Positions 25,506-34,575 of a DNA stretch of 64,000 nt are shown in pieces. The first letter of the stretch is position 1. Every line of letters begins with the position of its first letter. The position numbers were made by a program, and so were the translations under genes. The notes beneath the pieces are model-generated. The model worked only from the letters and a program-made list of their open reading frames with translations, searched no databases and was not told the origin of the DNA. The DNA comes from Qingshengfaniella alkalisoli (GTDB lineage Bacteria; Pseudomonadota; Alphaproteobacteria; Rhodobacterales; Rhodobacteraceae): contig NZ_CP042265.1 of the NCBI RefSeq assembly GCF_007855645.1, positions 248,001-312,000 of the forward strand. Reading direction: 5' to 3'.

Positions 25506-26558
25506 ATGAAAACGGCATATGGTTACTTCAAATGGGCCTTCATCGTTACATTTCTGGGGCTGATTCTATCCTTCTGGCTGGGCTGGTCTTATTCGGGAAC
25601 AATGGCCGGGGCGTTGTCCTTCCTGTTGATTGGGACGGTCCTGGCCGTCCTTGAAATATCGCTGTCCTTCGATAACGCCATCGTCAATGCCAACAAGTTG
25701 AAGGAAATGACGCCCATTTGGCGTCAGCGCTTTCTGACCTGGGGCATCCTGATCGCGGTGTTCGGGATGAGGATCGTTTTCCCGCTGGCTATCGTGGCCA
25801 TCGCTGCAAAGATAGGGCCGTGGTCCGCCATTTCGCTGGCGGCAACACAGCCTCAGGAATATGCCCGCATCATCAATGAGGCACATCTGTCTATTGCCGC
25901 CTTCGGCGGCACCTTTCTGATGATGGTGGGGCTGACCTATTTCATCGACGAGCACAAGGAGATCGACTGGCTATGCTCGGTCGAACGCCGGTTGCGCAGT
26001 TGCGCCTCAATCCGCGGGTTGGAAATCGCCCTCGTGCTAATGATCGTCATGGGGTTTGCCTCGGCTCTGCCGTCACCGGATGACAGGACGTTCCTGTTCG
26101 CCGCCCTTTGGGGTCTGTTGACGTTCACTGCTGTCGACACGCTCGGCCATATACTCGATGCACAGCAGCAGACGAACGCGGCCGTTCGAGCAGGCGGGCT
26201 CGGTGCGTTCCTTTACCTAGAGGTACTTGATGCAAGCTTCAGCTTCGACGGCGTGATCGGCGCGTTTGCCCTGACCAAGAACCTGTTCCTGATCGCTATC
26301 GGGCTCGGTATCGGGGCGATGTATGTGCGGTCCATGACGATCATGCTGGTCGAAAAGCAGACGTTGTCACAGTTCCGCTATCTCGAACACGGCGCGTTCT
26401 ATTCGATCCTTGCGCTGTCGATCATCATGTTTGCCCAGTCAATGTGGCATATTCCCGAAGTCATCACGGGACTTCTGGGCGCAGGCTTGATCGGTCTGTC
26501 GCTCTACTCGTCCATTCGCTACAACAAGATGCGCGAGCGGGAAGGGGTAAAGGTCTAA
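25506..26558 (+). CDS. DUF475 family integral membrane protein (TerC-like)
   Basis: The 350-residue protein has about nine membrane segments. The acidic membrane motif VLEISLSFDNAIVNANKL (about residue 45) and a second EVLDASFSFDGVIGAF (about 240) form the repeated pattern found in TerC/DUF475 proteins, which are linked to metal or tellurite handling. ATG at 25506 has an AAGG upstream; a start at 25488 adds six residues. It is 28 bases after the 2-hydroxyacid dehydrogenase but functionally unrelated. The transported ion is not known; the acidic intramembrane residues suggest a cation. Confidence 0.85.
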   Translation: MKTAYGYFKWAFIVTFLGLILSFWLGWSYSGTMAGALSFLLIGTVLAVLEISLSFDNAIVNANKLKEMTPIWRQRFLTWGILIAVFGMRIVFPLAIVAIAAKIGPWSAISLAATQPQEYARIINEAHLSIAAFGGTFLMMVGLTYFIDEHKEIDWLCSVERRLRSCASIRGLEIALVLMIVMGFASALPSPDDRTFLFAALWGLLTFTAVDTLGHILDAQQQTNAAVRAGGLGAFLYLEVLDASFSFDGVIGAFALTKNLFLIAIGLGIGAMYVRSMTIMLVEKQTLSQFRYLEHGAFYSILALSIIMFAQSMWHIPEVITGLLGAGLIGLSLYSSIRYNKMREREGVKV

Positions 26559-26561
26559 GGC

Positions 26562-27446
26562 TTACCCCATCCGCTCTGACGCGAAGCTGTTCGGGCTTGC
26601 GGGAAACACGACGGTTTTTGACCCGTTGACGAAGGAGCGGTGATGGATATGCGCGTGCACGGCGCGTGCCAGCACCTGACTTTCGACATCCCGCCCGAGC
26701 GAGACGTAGTCCGACGCGCTTTGGGCATGGGTGACGCGGACGATGTCCTGCTCGATGATCGGGCCTTCATCCAGATCGGCGGTCACGTAATGCGCCGTCG
26801 CACCGATGAGTTTCACACCGCGCTCATAAGCCTGCTTGTAGGGGTTCGCACCCTTGAAGGACGGCAGGAACGAATGGTGGATGTTGATAATGCGACCTGA
26901 CATTTCCTGACACATCCGATCCGACAGAATCTGCATGTAGCGCGCTAATACGACCAACTCCGCGCCGCTTTCACGTATCACTTCCATCTGCTTGGCTTCG
27001 GCCTCGGCCTTGTTGTCTTTCGTGACCTTGATGTAATGAAACGGGATGTCGTGATTTACGACAACCTTCTGGTAATCCAAGTGGTTCGAAATCACGCCCA
27101 CGATATCCACCGGCAAGCCGCCGATCCGCCAGCGATAGAGAAGATCGTTCAGGCAGTGCCCGAAGCGCGACACCATGATCATGACCTTCACCTTCTCGGC
27201 CGCGTCGAAAAAACTGAAACGCATGTTAAAAGGGGCGGCGGCTTCGGCGAACGCGGATTCGATGGTTTCAATCGGGGTGCCAGTTTCCGGAACGAAACTG
27301 ACGCGCATGAAGAAACGACCTGTTTCCTGATCGTCGAATTGTGCACTGTCGGTAATGTTGCAGCCCTGTCCGGCAAGACAACCCGAGATCGCCGCGACCA
27401 CTCCGCGCGTCGATTTACACTGCACCGTCAGCACATATGCCGTCAT
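26562..27446 (-). CDS. purU: Formyltetrahydrofolate deformylase
   Basis: The 294-residue enzyme hydrolyses 10-formyl-THF to THF and formate, balancing one-carbon pools. It has an N-terminal ACT domain (YVLTVQCKSTRGVVAAISG, residues 4-80) and a C-terminal formyltransferase-type domain with PVDIVGVISNH, the catalytic region NIHHSFLPSFKGANPYKQAYERG split over residues 220-245, and GATAHYVTADLDEGPIIEQD with the catalytic Asp. It lies convergent to the DUF475 gene and 113 bases downstream of the aminotransferase gene on the same strand. Confidence 0.95.
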   Translation of the reverse strand: MTAYVLTVQCKSTRGVVAAISGCLAGQGCNITDSAQFDDQETGRFFMRVSFVPETGTPIETIESAFAEAAAPFNMRFSFFDAAEKVKVMIMVSRFGHCLNDLLYRWRIGGLPVDIVGVISNHLDYQKVVVNHDIPFHYIKVTKDNKAEAEAKQMEVIRESGAELVVLARYMQILSDRMCQEMSGRIINIHHSFLPSFKGANPYKQAYERGVKLIGATAHYVTADLDEGPIIEQDIVRVTHAQSASDYVSLGRDVESQVLARAVHAHIHHRSFVNGSKTVVFPASPNSFASERMG

Positions 27447-27559
27447 TGGGTTCCCTTTCGTTCTCGAACAGCACGCTTTGTCTGCGGATCGCCATACACC
27501 GATGCAGCGGGGGGCTCCACCGATTTACGCCAGCGACCCGTCAGAGCGGCATCAGCGCA

Positions 27560-29029
27560 TCAACCCGCTTCGGCAAGAGGCGAGGGAGCAAACCGCGCTG
27601 TGGCCGGATCGCAGCGATACTGATCGGCCATGGGGAAGGGGTTGCGCGCCAGTTCATCCACCGCGGCAATGATCCGATCACCTTTGTCATCTGTCAGCAA
27701 TGCGCTGAAGTTCAGGCGGGTCCAGCCAGGTTTTTCAGTTTCGTGCCCGGCAAGGATTTCCGCCCGCATCCGATCGCTTTGCGCCTTGCCGATACCAAGC
27801 AACCTGTGTGCATAGGGGCCGGCGCAGGCGCAGCCGCCTCGTGCCTGTATGCCATAGCAATCGCTGAGCATTCGCGTGAACAATTGCTGATGAATGAAAC
27901 CGCCGTCACGCGTATTGCGAACGCGGAAGGAAAAGATCGGCAACTGATCCTTGGTCGTCTTGCCGAGCAACTCGATCGACCGGTTCGCGGCCCAGATGTC
28001 CAGAGCGCGCTGGCGCAGTTCCGCATGTCGACGATCCATATAGCTCTGCCCGATGGCTTCCTTCACGATCACCGCCATCGCGGCTCGCAAGTCGCCCAGG
28101 ACGTTCGGCGTGCCAGCCTCTTCCCGCGCAACAAGATCGGTGCTGTAGTCGTGCCCGTACGGAGATACGAAACGCACCGTTCCGCCCCCAGTCACAGATG
28201 GCGTCAAATTTCCCTGGATGTCTCTGCGCACGACCAGCACGCCAGAAGCCGCGGGTCCGCCGATGAACTTATGCGGCGAGAAAACGACGGCGTCTTTCTC
28301 ATAGGCAGTGCCCGTGCGCATATCGATGGAAACATAGGGGCCAGCCCCGGCGTAGTCCCAGATGGATACAATACCGTTCTCTCGTAGAATGGAAGTAACC
28401 GCGTCCGTGTCGGTCAGGATGCCTGTCACGTTCGATCCGGCGGAGAATGTCCCGATCCGCAACTCAGCATCGTGCGTGGCCGCGCACACAGAGCGCAGGT
28501 GATCGAGGTCTGGACCACCATTCTCGGCTTCGTCAATCTCGATGACCTCAGCCCCGCATTCCCGCCATGGCAGAATGTTTGAGTGATGCTCATAAGGGCC
28601 GATCAGAACGACCACGCGGGCCCTGTCGCGCACCGCTTGTGCTGCACCCGTCAGATGTACCAGCCGGTTGATTCCCGCCGTCGCTCCGGAACCTGCGAAA
28701 ACCACTGCATGACATGCATCTGCACCAACATGGTCGGCGATGATCTGGCGGGCCTCTTGCCGTGTGCGCGTCATTGTCGCCCCGCAATACGAGGCTTCGG
28801 TGTGACTGTTGGCGTAGTAGGGCAGAAGGCGTTCAGCCACGAAACCTTCCACTTGGCGCAACGCCCTGCCCGAGGCGACATAGTCGGCGTACAGAAGTGG
28901 ATGGATACCAAACGGTCCTTCCACGGGTGTTCCATCACCGATCAACCCCGCTTGAAGCCCGGCCAGACCACCGCCAATGATGGAGTGCCGGAAATCCTGC
29001 AAGAGTCTGCTGCGCGTCGCTTGGGTCAT
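27560..29029 (-). CDS. Class V aminotransferase (cysteine-desulfurase-like PLP enzyme)
   Basis: The 489-residue PLP enzyme has the class V fold: VVFAGSGATAGINRLVHLTGA (residues 95-115), YEHHSNILPWRE (about 142), WDYAGAGPYV (about 218) and the PLP lysine in FSPHKFIGGPAASG (about 242). A Cys-rich loop RGGCACAGPYAHRLLG (about 402) sits where desulfurases have their active-site Cys. At 489 residues it is longer than SufS/IscS (about 400), with an added N-terminal segment and a long C-terminal part. The start at 29029 follows GAGGCGAGAAA. Divergent from an Lrp regulator, so it may act on an amino acid. True substrate unknown. Confidence 0.85.
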   Translation of the reverse strand: MTQATRSRLLQDFRHSIIGGGLAGLQAGLIGDGTPVEGPFGIHPLLYADYVASGRALRQVEGFVAERLLPYYANSHTEASYCGATMTRTRQEARQIIADHVGADACHAVVFAGSGATAGINRLVHLTGAAQAVRDRARVVVLIGPYEHHSNILPWRECGAEVIEIDEAENGGPDLDHLRSVCAATHDAELRIGTFSAGSNVTGILTDTDAVTSILRENGIVSIWDYAGAGPYVSIDMRTGTAYEKDAVVFSPHKFIGGPAASGVLVVRRDIQGNLTPSVTGGGTVRFVSPYGHDYSTDLVAREEAGTPNVLGDLRAAMAVIVKEAIGQSYMDRRHAELRQRALDIWAANRSIELLGKTTKDQLPIFSFRVRNTRDGGFIHQQLFTRMLSDCYGIQARGGCACAGPYAHRLLGIGKAQSDRMRAEILAGHETEKPGWTRLNFSALLTDDKGDRIIAAVDELARNPFPMADQYRCDPATARFAPSPLAEAG

Positions 29030-29145
29030 TTTCTCGCCTCGTGGTTCAATTTCTATGAACCTAATGCTGCGAATGTAGAAAAATACTATCAAACCAAGCA
29101 AAAGATAACGTAACTATGTGTCAAATGAACTATACTGCGACGGGT

Positions 29146-29595
29146 ATGGATGAAATTGATAGAAAATTGCTGCGTGAACTTCAGTTGGACGCGTCGCTGT
29201 CGCAGCGCGATCTTGCCGAGAGAGTTGGTCTGTCGCAGAATGCGTGTTGGCGGCGTCTAAAGGCCATTAAGGAAAGGGGCCTGATTAAGAACCAAACCGT
29301 GACCCTTGACGCGCCGGGCGTTGGGCTGACCTTGACTGCCTTTGTGATGATCCGCACGCGGCACCATTCCAAGGAGTGGCTCGATACCTTCAGACGGGCT
29401 ATCACATTGATCGACAACGTCATCGATTTCTACCGAATTGCCGGAGATTACGATTACATGTTGAAGGTCGTTGCTCAGGACATGAATGATTTCGACCGGA
29501 TCTACCAACGGATCATAGAGAAGGTCGAACTTGACGCTGTAACCTCTTATATCACAATGGAAAGTATCGCTGACCAACGGCCGTTGCCGGTCTAG
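29146..29595 (+). CDS. Lrp/AsnC-family regulator
   Basis: This 149-residue regulator has an N-terminal AsnC helix-turn-helix (MDEIDRKLLRELQLDASLSQRDLAERVGLSQNACWRRL spans residues 1-38) and a C-terminal RAM ligand-binding domain (about 60-140, with GDYDYMLKVVAQDMNDFD). In-frame starts at 29116 and 29125 exist; the one at 29146 gives the standard family N-terminus. It is divergent from the class V aminotransferase and is its likely amino-acid-responsive regulator. Confidence 0.9.
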   Translation: MDEIDRKLLRELQLDASLSQRDLAERVGLSQNACWRRLKAIKERGLIKNQTVTLDAPGVGLTLTAFVMIRTRHHSKEWLDTFRRAITLIDNVIDFYRIAGDYDYMLKVVAQDMNDFDRIYQRIIEKVELDAVTSYITMESIADQRPLPV

Positions 29596-29606
29596 ATCAG
29601 ATTGTC

Positions 29607-29625
29607 CGTCAAATTCTGATTGACG
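29607..29625. promoter_or_regulatory. Inverted repeat upstream of the LacI-family gene
   Basis: CGTCAA (29607-29612) and TTGACG (29620-29625) form a perfect 6-bp inverted repeat with a 7-base spacer, 44 bases before the LacI-family start. The right arm could double as a -35 box. A possible autoregulatory site; weak evidence alone. Confidence 0.35.
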
Positions 29626-29668
29626 TAACTCAGTTCCTGACGCAGCTTGCTGTGAGGGAGGAGAATCC

Positions 29669-30754
29669 GTGGTGCGGCCAACCATCAAGGATGTTGCTCA
29701 GGCAGCAGGTGTCAGCATTGCGACCGTCGATCGGGTCGTGAACAACCGGGGGGGCGTGTCGATGCGCAAGCATGCGCTGGTGGCCAGGGCCATCGCGGAA
29801 CTGAATTACGTGCGTGATTTGTCGGCTGCCAACCTGTCCCGAAAGCGTAACTACCGGCTGATGTTCGTTTTGCCGGAAGGCGACAATGCTTTCTTTTCCA
29901 CACTTCGCAATCTGGTGCGCGCCAAGGAGCCCGAAGCGGCATTGTTGCGCACCGTGCTTGAATTGCGCTTGGTGCCGGGATTCGACTCCGATGCGCTGGT
30001 TGAGGAAATCGACCAGATCGATGCCAGCCGAATCGACGGTGTAGCAATCGTTGCGACAGAGTCGCAAGTCGTGCGCGATGCGATCAGGCGACTGATCCAG
30101 CGCGGCGTGCAGGTGCTGACGCTGGTCTCCGACCTGCCAAGTTCCGGCCGTCACGGTTATGTGGGGATCGACAATGTGGCGGCAGGGCGTACTGCGGCAC
30201 GCTTCATGGGTCGATATTTGAGCCGAACGGGTGGCAAGGTGGCCGTGCTCGCCGGGTCAATGATCGCACGCGACCATCTGGAACGACGGCTCGGCTTTGA
30301 CCAGATCATGCGCGAGGATTTCCCACATGTTGACGTTATGCCAAGTGTCGAGACGCTCGATGACCGAAACCATGTCGAACGGTTGGTCAGCGAGGCACTT
30401 CGTAACGAAGACCTGGCTGGCATCTACAACATCGGCGCGGGCAATCAGGGGCTGATCGAGGCTGTGGCCAATGTCACGTTCGAACACCGGCCTGTCACGA
30501 TCGCGCACGATCTTCTGCAGGTGACGCGTCAGGGTGTCGAAGCCGGGCTGATCGACATCGTGATCGACCAGGCGCCGGAGCGCGAGATCACGACGGCCAT
30601 CGAGTTGCTTCGCGCGCTCAGCGACGGGCAAGCGATTTCCGAGGCGCGGGCCGCGATCGGCATCGGTGTCTATGTGCGGGACAACCTTCCGCAGCCCGGC
30701 GAAATTTCAGCACCACAGCCAGCCGAGCCATTGGTTCGCGTAGGCGAGACATGA
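29669..30754 (+). CDS. LacI-family transcriptional regulator
   Basis: The 361-residue regulator has a LacI helix-turn-helix at the very N-terminus (TIKDVAQAAGVSIATVDRVVN) and a periplasmic-binding-protein-like sensor domain (about residues 65-340, with GYVGIDNVAAGRTAARFMGRYL near 168). The start is GTG at 29669 after GGGAGGAG; a second GTG follows immediately. It heads the run of sugar isomerase, oxidoreductase and CUT2 importer genes on the same strand and probably controls them. Confidence 0.92.
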   Translation: MVRPTIKDVAQAAGVSIATVDRVVNNRGGVSMRKHALVARAIAELNYVRDLSAANLSRKRNYRLMFVLPEGDNAFFSTLRNLVRAKEPEAALLRTVLELRLVPGFDSDALVEEIDQIDASRIDGVAIVATESQVVRDAIRRLIQRGVQVLTLVSDLPSSGRHGYVGIDNVAAGRTAARFMGRYLSRTGGKVAVLAGSMIARDHLERRLGFDQIMREDFPHVDVMPSVETLDDRNHVERLVSEALRNEDLAGIYNIGAGNQGLIEAVANVTFEHRPVTIAHDLLQVTRQGVEAGLIDIVIDQAPEREITTAIELLRALSDGQAISEARAAIGIGVYVRDNLPQPGEISAPQPAEPLVRVGET

Positions 30755-30794
30755 CGTGCTTCGACACGCAAACAATCATGGAGGAAGACTTAGG

Positions 30795-31853
30795 ATGAAG
30801 ACGATCAAGGGCCCCGCGCTGTTCCTGGCGCAATTCGCGGGCGACGAAGCGCCGTTCGACAGTTGGGACAATATCACCAAATGGTCGGCTGATTGCGGAT
30901 ACAAGGGCGTGCAGGTGCCCAGCTTCGTGTCGTCGCTGATCGACTTGGACAAAGCAGCGGAGTCGAAAGATTATTGCGATGAATTCAAGGGAAAGGCGAC
31001 GGAGAACGGTGTCGAAGTGACAGAGTTGTCAACGCACCTTCAAGGCCAACTCGTTGCCGTTCATCCAGCCTATGACGAAGCGTTTGACGGGTTCGCCGTC
31101 CCGGAAGTACGCGGCAATCCGAAGGCACGGCAAGAATGGGCAGTCGATCAGGTCAAAAAGGCGCTGTCGGCCTCGAAGAACATGGGCATCACGGAAATGG
31201 CGTCGTTCTCGGGCGCGCTAGCCTGGCCCTTCATGTATCCATGGCCGCAGCGTCCTGCCGGGCTGGTCGAGGCCGCGTTCGATGAACTGGCCAAGCGCTG
31301 GCACCCGATCCTTGACCACGCTGACGATTGCGGTGTGGACGTCTGCTTTGAGATTCATCCGGGTGAGGATCTTCATGACGGCGTTACGTTCGAGATGTTC
31401 CTTGAGAGGGTCGGCAACCATGCACGATGCAACATGCTCTACGATCCGTCGCATTATGTGCTGCAATGTCTGGATTATCTGGACAACATCGACATCTACA
31501 AAGACCGCATCAAGATGTTCCACGTCAAAGATGCAGAATTCAATCCGACAGGGCGCCAAGGTGTCTATGGTGGGTTCCAGGGCTGGGTGGATCGCGCTGG
31601 TCGCTTCCGTAGCCTTGGAGATGGTCAAGTTGATTTCGGGGCTGTATTCTCGAAGATGGCCGCGAATGATTTCGACGGATGGGCCGTGGTTGAATGGGAA
31701 TGCTGCCTGAAGCACCCCGAGGACGGCGCACGCGAAGGCGCACAGTTCGTCAGTGATCACATCATCCGCGTGACAGAGAAAGCCTTCGACGATTTTGCCG
31801 GCGGCGGCACCGATGACGCGATGAACCGTCGTATGCTGGGGCTGGAGGCTTGA
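30795..31853 (+). CDS. Sugar phosphate isomerase/epimerase family (AP-endonuclease-2 TIM barrel) protein
   Basis: The 352-residue protein is a xylose-isomerase-like TIM barrel. Metal-binding positions are suggested by CFEIHPGED (Glu, about residue 186), MLYDPSHYVLQ (Asp and His, about 215), MFHVKDAEF (His, Asp, about 240) and VVEWECC near 300. Family members epimerise or isomerise keto-sugars, or work with Gfo/Idh/MocA dehydrogenases in cyclitol and 3-keto-sugar routes. A Gfo/Idh/MocA gene starts two bases downstream and a CUT2 importer follows. GGAGG precedes the start. Confidence 0.88.
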   Translation: MKTIKGPALFLAQFAGDEAPFDSWDNITKWSADCGYKGVQVPSFVSSLIDLDKAAESKDYCDEFKGKATENGVEVTELSTHLQGQLVAVHPAYDEAFDGFAVPEVRGNPKARQEWAVDQVKKALSASKNMGITEMASFSGALAWPFMYPWPQRPAGLVEAAFDELAKRWHPILDHADDCGVDVCFEIHPGEDLHDGVTFEMFLERVGNHARCNMLYDPSHYVLQCLDYLDNIDIYKDRIKMFHVKDAEFNPTGRQGVYGGFQGWVDRAGRFRSLGDGQVDFGAVFSKMAANDFDGWAVVEWECCLKHPEDGAREGAQFVSDHIIRVTEKAFDDFAGGGTDDAMNRRMLGLEA

Positions 31854-31855
31854 TC

Positions 31856-33028
31856 ATGGCAATCGAAGGCAAGAACGAACAAAACATCGGCCGTATCCGT
31901 CTGGGTATGGTGGGTGGCGGCAAGGATGCGTTTATCGGAGGCGTTCATCGCATCGCCTCGCGTATCGACGACAAGTATGAACTGGTGGCCGGTGCGCTGT
32001 CCTCGACGCCCGAAAAGGCGCAGCAATCGGGGCGCGCACTGGGCCTCGCCGATGATCGCATCTATGACAGCTTCAAGGACATGGCGATCCGCGAGGCACG
32101 GTTAAAAAACGGGATCGAAGCCGTGGCCATCGTCACACCCAACCATGTGCATTTCACCGCCGCGCGGGAATTCCTTAAACGTGGCATCCATGTGATCTGC
32201 GACAAGCCACTGACATCCACGCTGCCGGACGCCAAGAAGCTGGTCAAGGCGGCAGAAGACTCGGATGCGCTGTTCATTCTGACCCATAACTACACCGGAT
32301 ACCCACTGATCCGTCAGGCGCGAGAGATGGTGGCCTCCGGCGATCTGGGTGAGATCCGTCTTGTGCAGGTCGAATATCCGCAGGACTGGCTGACCGAGCC
32401 GATGGAAAACGAAGGGGCCAAGCAAGCCGTCTGGCGTACCGATCCTGAACGCTCTGGTGCCGGCGGCTGCATCGGTGATATCGGCACGCATGCCTTCAAC
32501 CTTGCCAGCTTCGTGACTGGGCTGGAACTCGAGGCACTCAGCGCCGATCTACAAAGCTTCGTGCCGGGTCGCCAGCTTGATGACAACGCCCATGTCATGA
32601 TGCGTTTCCAGGGTGGTGCGCGCGGAATGCTGTGGTCATCTCAGGTCGCACCCGGCAACGAAAATGCGTTGCGGTTGCGGGTTTATGGCTCCAAGGGGGG
32701 CATCGAGTGGGCGCAGGAAAACCCCAACCAGATGTGGTTCACGTCGTTTGGCCAGCCCAAGCAGTTGCTGACCCGCAACGGGGCAGGGGCGACAGCAGGC
32801 AACCTCTCGGCATCCCGTATTCCGCCGGGCCATCCGGAAGGTTATCTGGAAGGCTTCGCAAACATCTATGCTGAAGCAGCCCGCGCGATCGAAGCGAAGC
32901 GCTTGGGGCAGTCGCTACCTGACGATCTGCTGTATCCAACCGTGCAGGACGGCTTGATCGGTGTGCAGTTCATCGACGCTTGCGTGCGGTCTTCCAGGCG
33001 TGACGCAGCTTGGGTCAAACTCGGATGA
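31856..33028 (+). CDS. Gfo/Idh/MocA family oxidoreductase
   Basis: The 390-residue NAD(P)-dependent sugar/cyclitol dehydrogenase has the Rossmann start IRLGMVGGGKDAFIGGVHRIA (about residues 14-34, glycine-rich part GGG), the EKP-equivalent ICDKPLTST (about 110) and the catalytic-region motif GGCIGDIGTHAFNL (about 205) with Asp and His. The ATG at 31856 follows GGAGG. It is paired with the isomerase/epimerase gene upstream and overlaps the ABC ATPase gene by four bases. Such pairs oxidise imported sugars at C3 or process inositols; the substrate is not resolved. Confidence 0.9.
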   Translation: MAIEGKNEQNIGRIRLGMVGGGKDAFIGGVHRIASRIDDKYELVAGALSSTPEKAQQSGRALGLADDRIYDSFKDMAIREARLKNGIEAVAIVTPNHVHFTAAREFLKRGIHVICDKPLTSTLPDAKKLVKAAEDSDALFILTHNYTGYPLIRQAREMVASGDLGEIRLVQVEYPQDWLTEPMENEGAKQAVWRTDPERSGAGGCIGDIGTHAFNLASFVTGLELEALSADLQSFVPGRQLDDNAHVMMRFQGGARGMLWSSQVAPGNENALRLRVYGSKGGIEWAQENPNQMWFTSFGQPKQLLTRNGAGATAGNLSASRIPPGHPEGYLEGFANIYAEAARAIEAKRLGQSLPDDLLYPTVQDGLIGVQFIDACVRSSRRDAAWVKLG

Positions 33029-34575
33029 CCGTGCCGGCGACAGCCACCGTGGCATCGCCCGAACCGCACAGCGCCCCGGCGGCGCTGGCCCTTCGGGCGG
33101 TGTACAAAAGCTTCGGCCCGGTCCAGATCCTGTTCGATATCGACTTCGATCTTAGGCCGGGCGAGGTGCATGCCCTGATCGGCGAGAACGGTGCGGGCAA
33201 GTCGACGACGATGAAAATTCTTGCGGGTTACCTGTCGGCCACATCTGGCAGCGTGGAACTGGACGGCCACCCCGTGAGCTTCGTCAATTCCGAACAAGCC
33301 GAGGATCAGGGCGTCGTCATGATCCATCAGGAGTTCAACCTCGCCGAGCAACTGTCCGTAGAACAAAACATTTTCCTCGGGCGCGAGATCAGGAAGGGCC
33401 TGTTTCTCGACAAGACCGCGATGCGCACCAAGACCCGCGAACTGCTGCAGCGGCTCAATTGCGACGTGGACCCCGACGCGCGGGTGATGGATATCTCCGT
33501 CCCCGACAAACAGATGGTCGAGATTGCGAAGGCGCTGTCGCGCAAGGCGCGCGTTCTGATCATGGATGAACCGACTGCCGTGCTGACCAACCGCGAATCC
33601 GAGGTGCTTTTTGAACAGGTGGACCGGTTGCGCGCCGAGGGCACGGCCATTTTGTTCACCTCGCACAAGCTGGATGAGGTCGCACGGATTGCCGACCGGA
33701 TCACGATCATGCGCGATGGTCACCGAATCATGACCAAGTCAGCCGCCGACCTGACACAGGACCAGATGGCTGAAGCCATGGTGGGGCGTGAATTGTCGAA
33801 CCTGTTCCCGCCCAAGACTGGCGCGGACGCGGATCAACCCGTTCTGGAAGTCACGGATCTTGAGGTGCCGGGCTTTGTCGCACACGCCTCCTTTCACTTG
33901 CGCAAGGGCGAGATCCTTGGCTTTGCTGGGCTGATTGGATCGGGACGAACGGAACTGATGGAAGGTGTCGTTGGCCTGCGTAGTCATCGGGGCAACATCA
34001 AGATCAATGGCCAGGACATTGAAATAAATGGTCTGTCTGATGCCAAACGCGCAGGCGTTGCCTATCTGACGGAAGACCGGAAATCCCGCGGGTTGCTGCT
34101 CGACAAGGGAATGCGGGAAAACCTGACGCTTCTGTCGCTGGAAAAGTTCACCACGGGGCTGATCGACCGCAAATCGGAAGAGGCCGCGCTGGACAAGTCG
34201 ATCAATGATTTTGACATACGTGCGCCCACCCGGGAGGTTCTCGTCGGCAACCTGTCCGGCGGCAATCAGCAGAAGCTTCTGATCGCCAAGACCATGCTGT
34301 CAGAGCCCGAGGTCGTCATCATCGACGAACCAACACGTGGAATCGACATCGGCACGAAGCAGCAAATCTACGAGTTCATCCACACGCTGGCGCAGGCCGG
34401 TAAATCCATTATCGTCATTTCATCCGAGATGTCGGAAGTCATCGGGCTGGCTGATCGGGTGGTCGTCATGCGTTCCGGTCGCATCGTCGGCGAGGTAGAG
34501 GGCAATGACGTGAACGAAGAAACCATTGTCCGTCTAGCGATGGGGCTTGAAGGGGAACAGCAAGGTCATGAGTGA
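33025..34575 (+). CDS. CUT2 sugar ABC transporter ATPase (RbsA/XylG-like, two ABC domains)
   Basis: This 516-residue protein has two fused nucleotide-binding domains. The first has Walker A GENGAGKST (residues 53-61) and signature VPDKQMVEIAKALS; the second has a degenerate Walker A (GLIGSGRTEL), the intact signature LSGGNQQKLLIAKTML and Walker B VIIDEPTRGID. Asymmetry of this kind is standard for CUT2 ATPases. An extended N-terminal tail of about 20 Ala/Pro-rich residues is present. It overlaps the dehydrogenase gene upstream and the permease gene downstream. Confidence 0.95.
   Translation: MTVPATATVASPEPHSAPAALALRAVYKSFGPVQILFDIDFDLRPGEVHALIGENGAGKSTTMKILAGYLSATSGSVELDGHPVSFVNSEQAEDQGVVMIHQEFNLAEQLSVEQNIFLGREIRKGLFLDKTAMRTKTRELLQRLNCDVDPDARVMDISVPDKQMVEIAKALSRKARVLIMDEPTAVLTNRESEVLFEQVDRLRAEGTAILFTSHKLDEVARIADRITIMRDGHRIMTKSAADLTQDQMAEAMVGRELSNLFPPKTGADADQPVLEVTDLEVPGFVAHASFHLRKGEILGFAGLIGSGRTELMEGVVGLRSHRGNIKINGQDIEINGLSDAKRAGVAYLTEDRKSRGLLLDKGMRENLTLLSLEKFTTGLIDRKSEEAALDKSINDFDIRAPTREVLVGNLSGGNQQKLLIAKTMLSEPEVVIIDEPTRGIDIGTKQQIYEFIHTLAQAGKSIIVISSEMSEVIGLADRVVVMRSGRIVGEVEGNDVNEETIVRLAMGLEGEQQGHE

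Noticed and set aside
27447-27559. A riboswitch upstream of purU.
   Set aside because: The 113-base gap shows no conserved aptamer core recognisable by eye; a covariance-model scan would be needed.
27437-28387. A 316-codon plus-strand frame opposite the class V aminotransferase.
   Set aside because: Antisense to a gene with clear PLP-enzyme motifs; no domain of its own.
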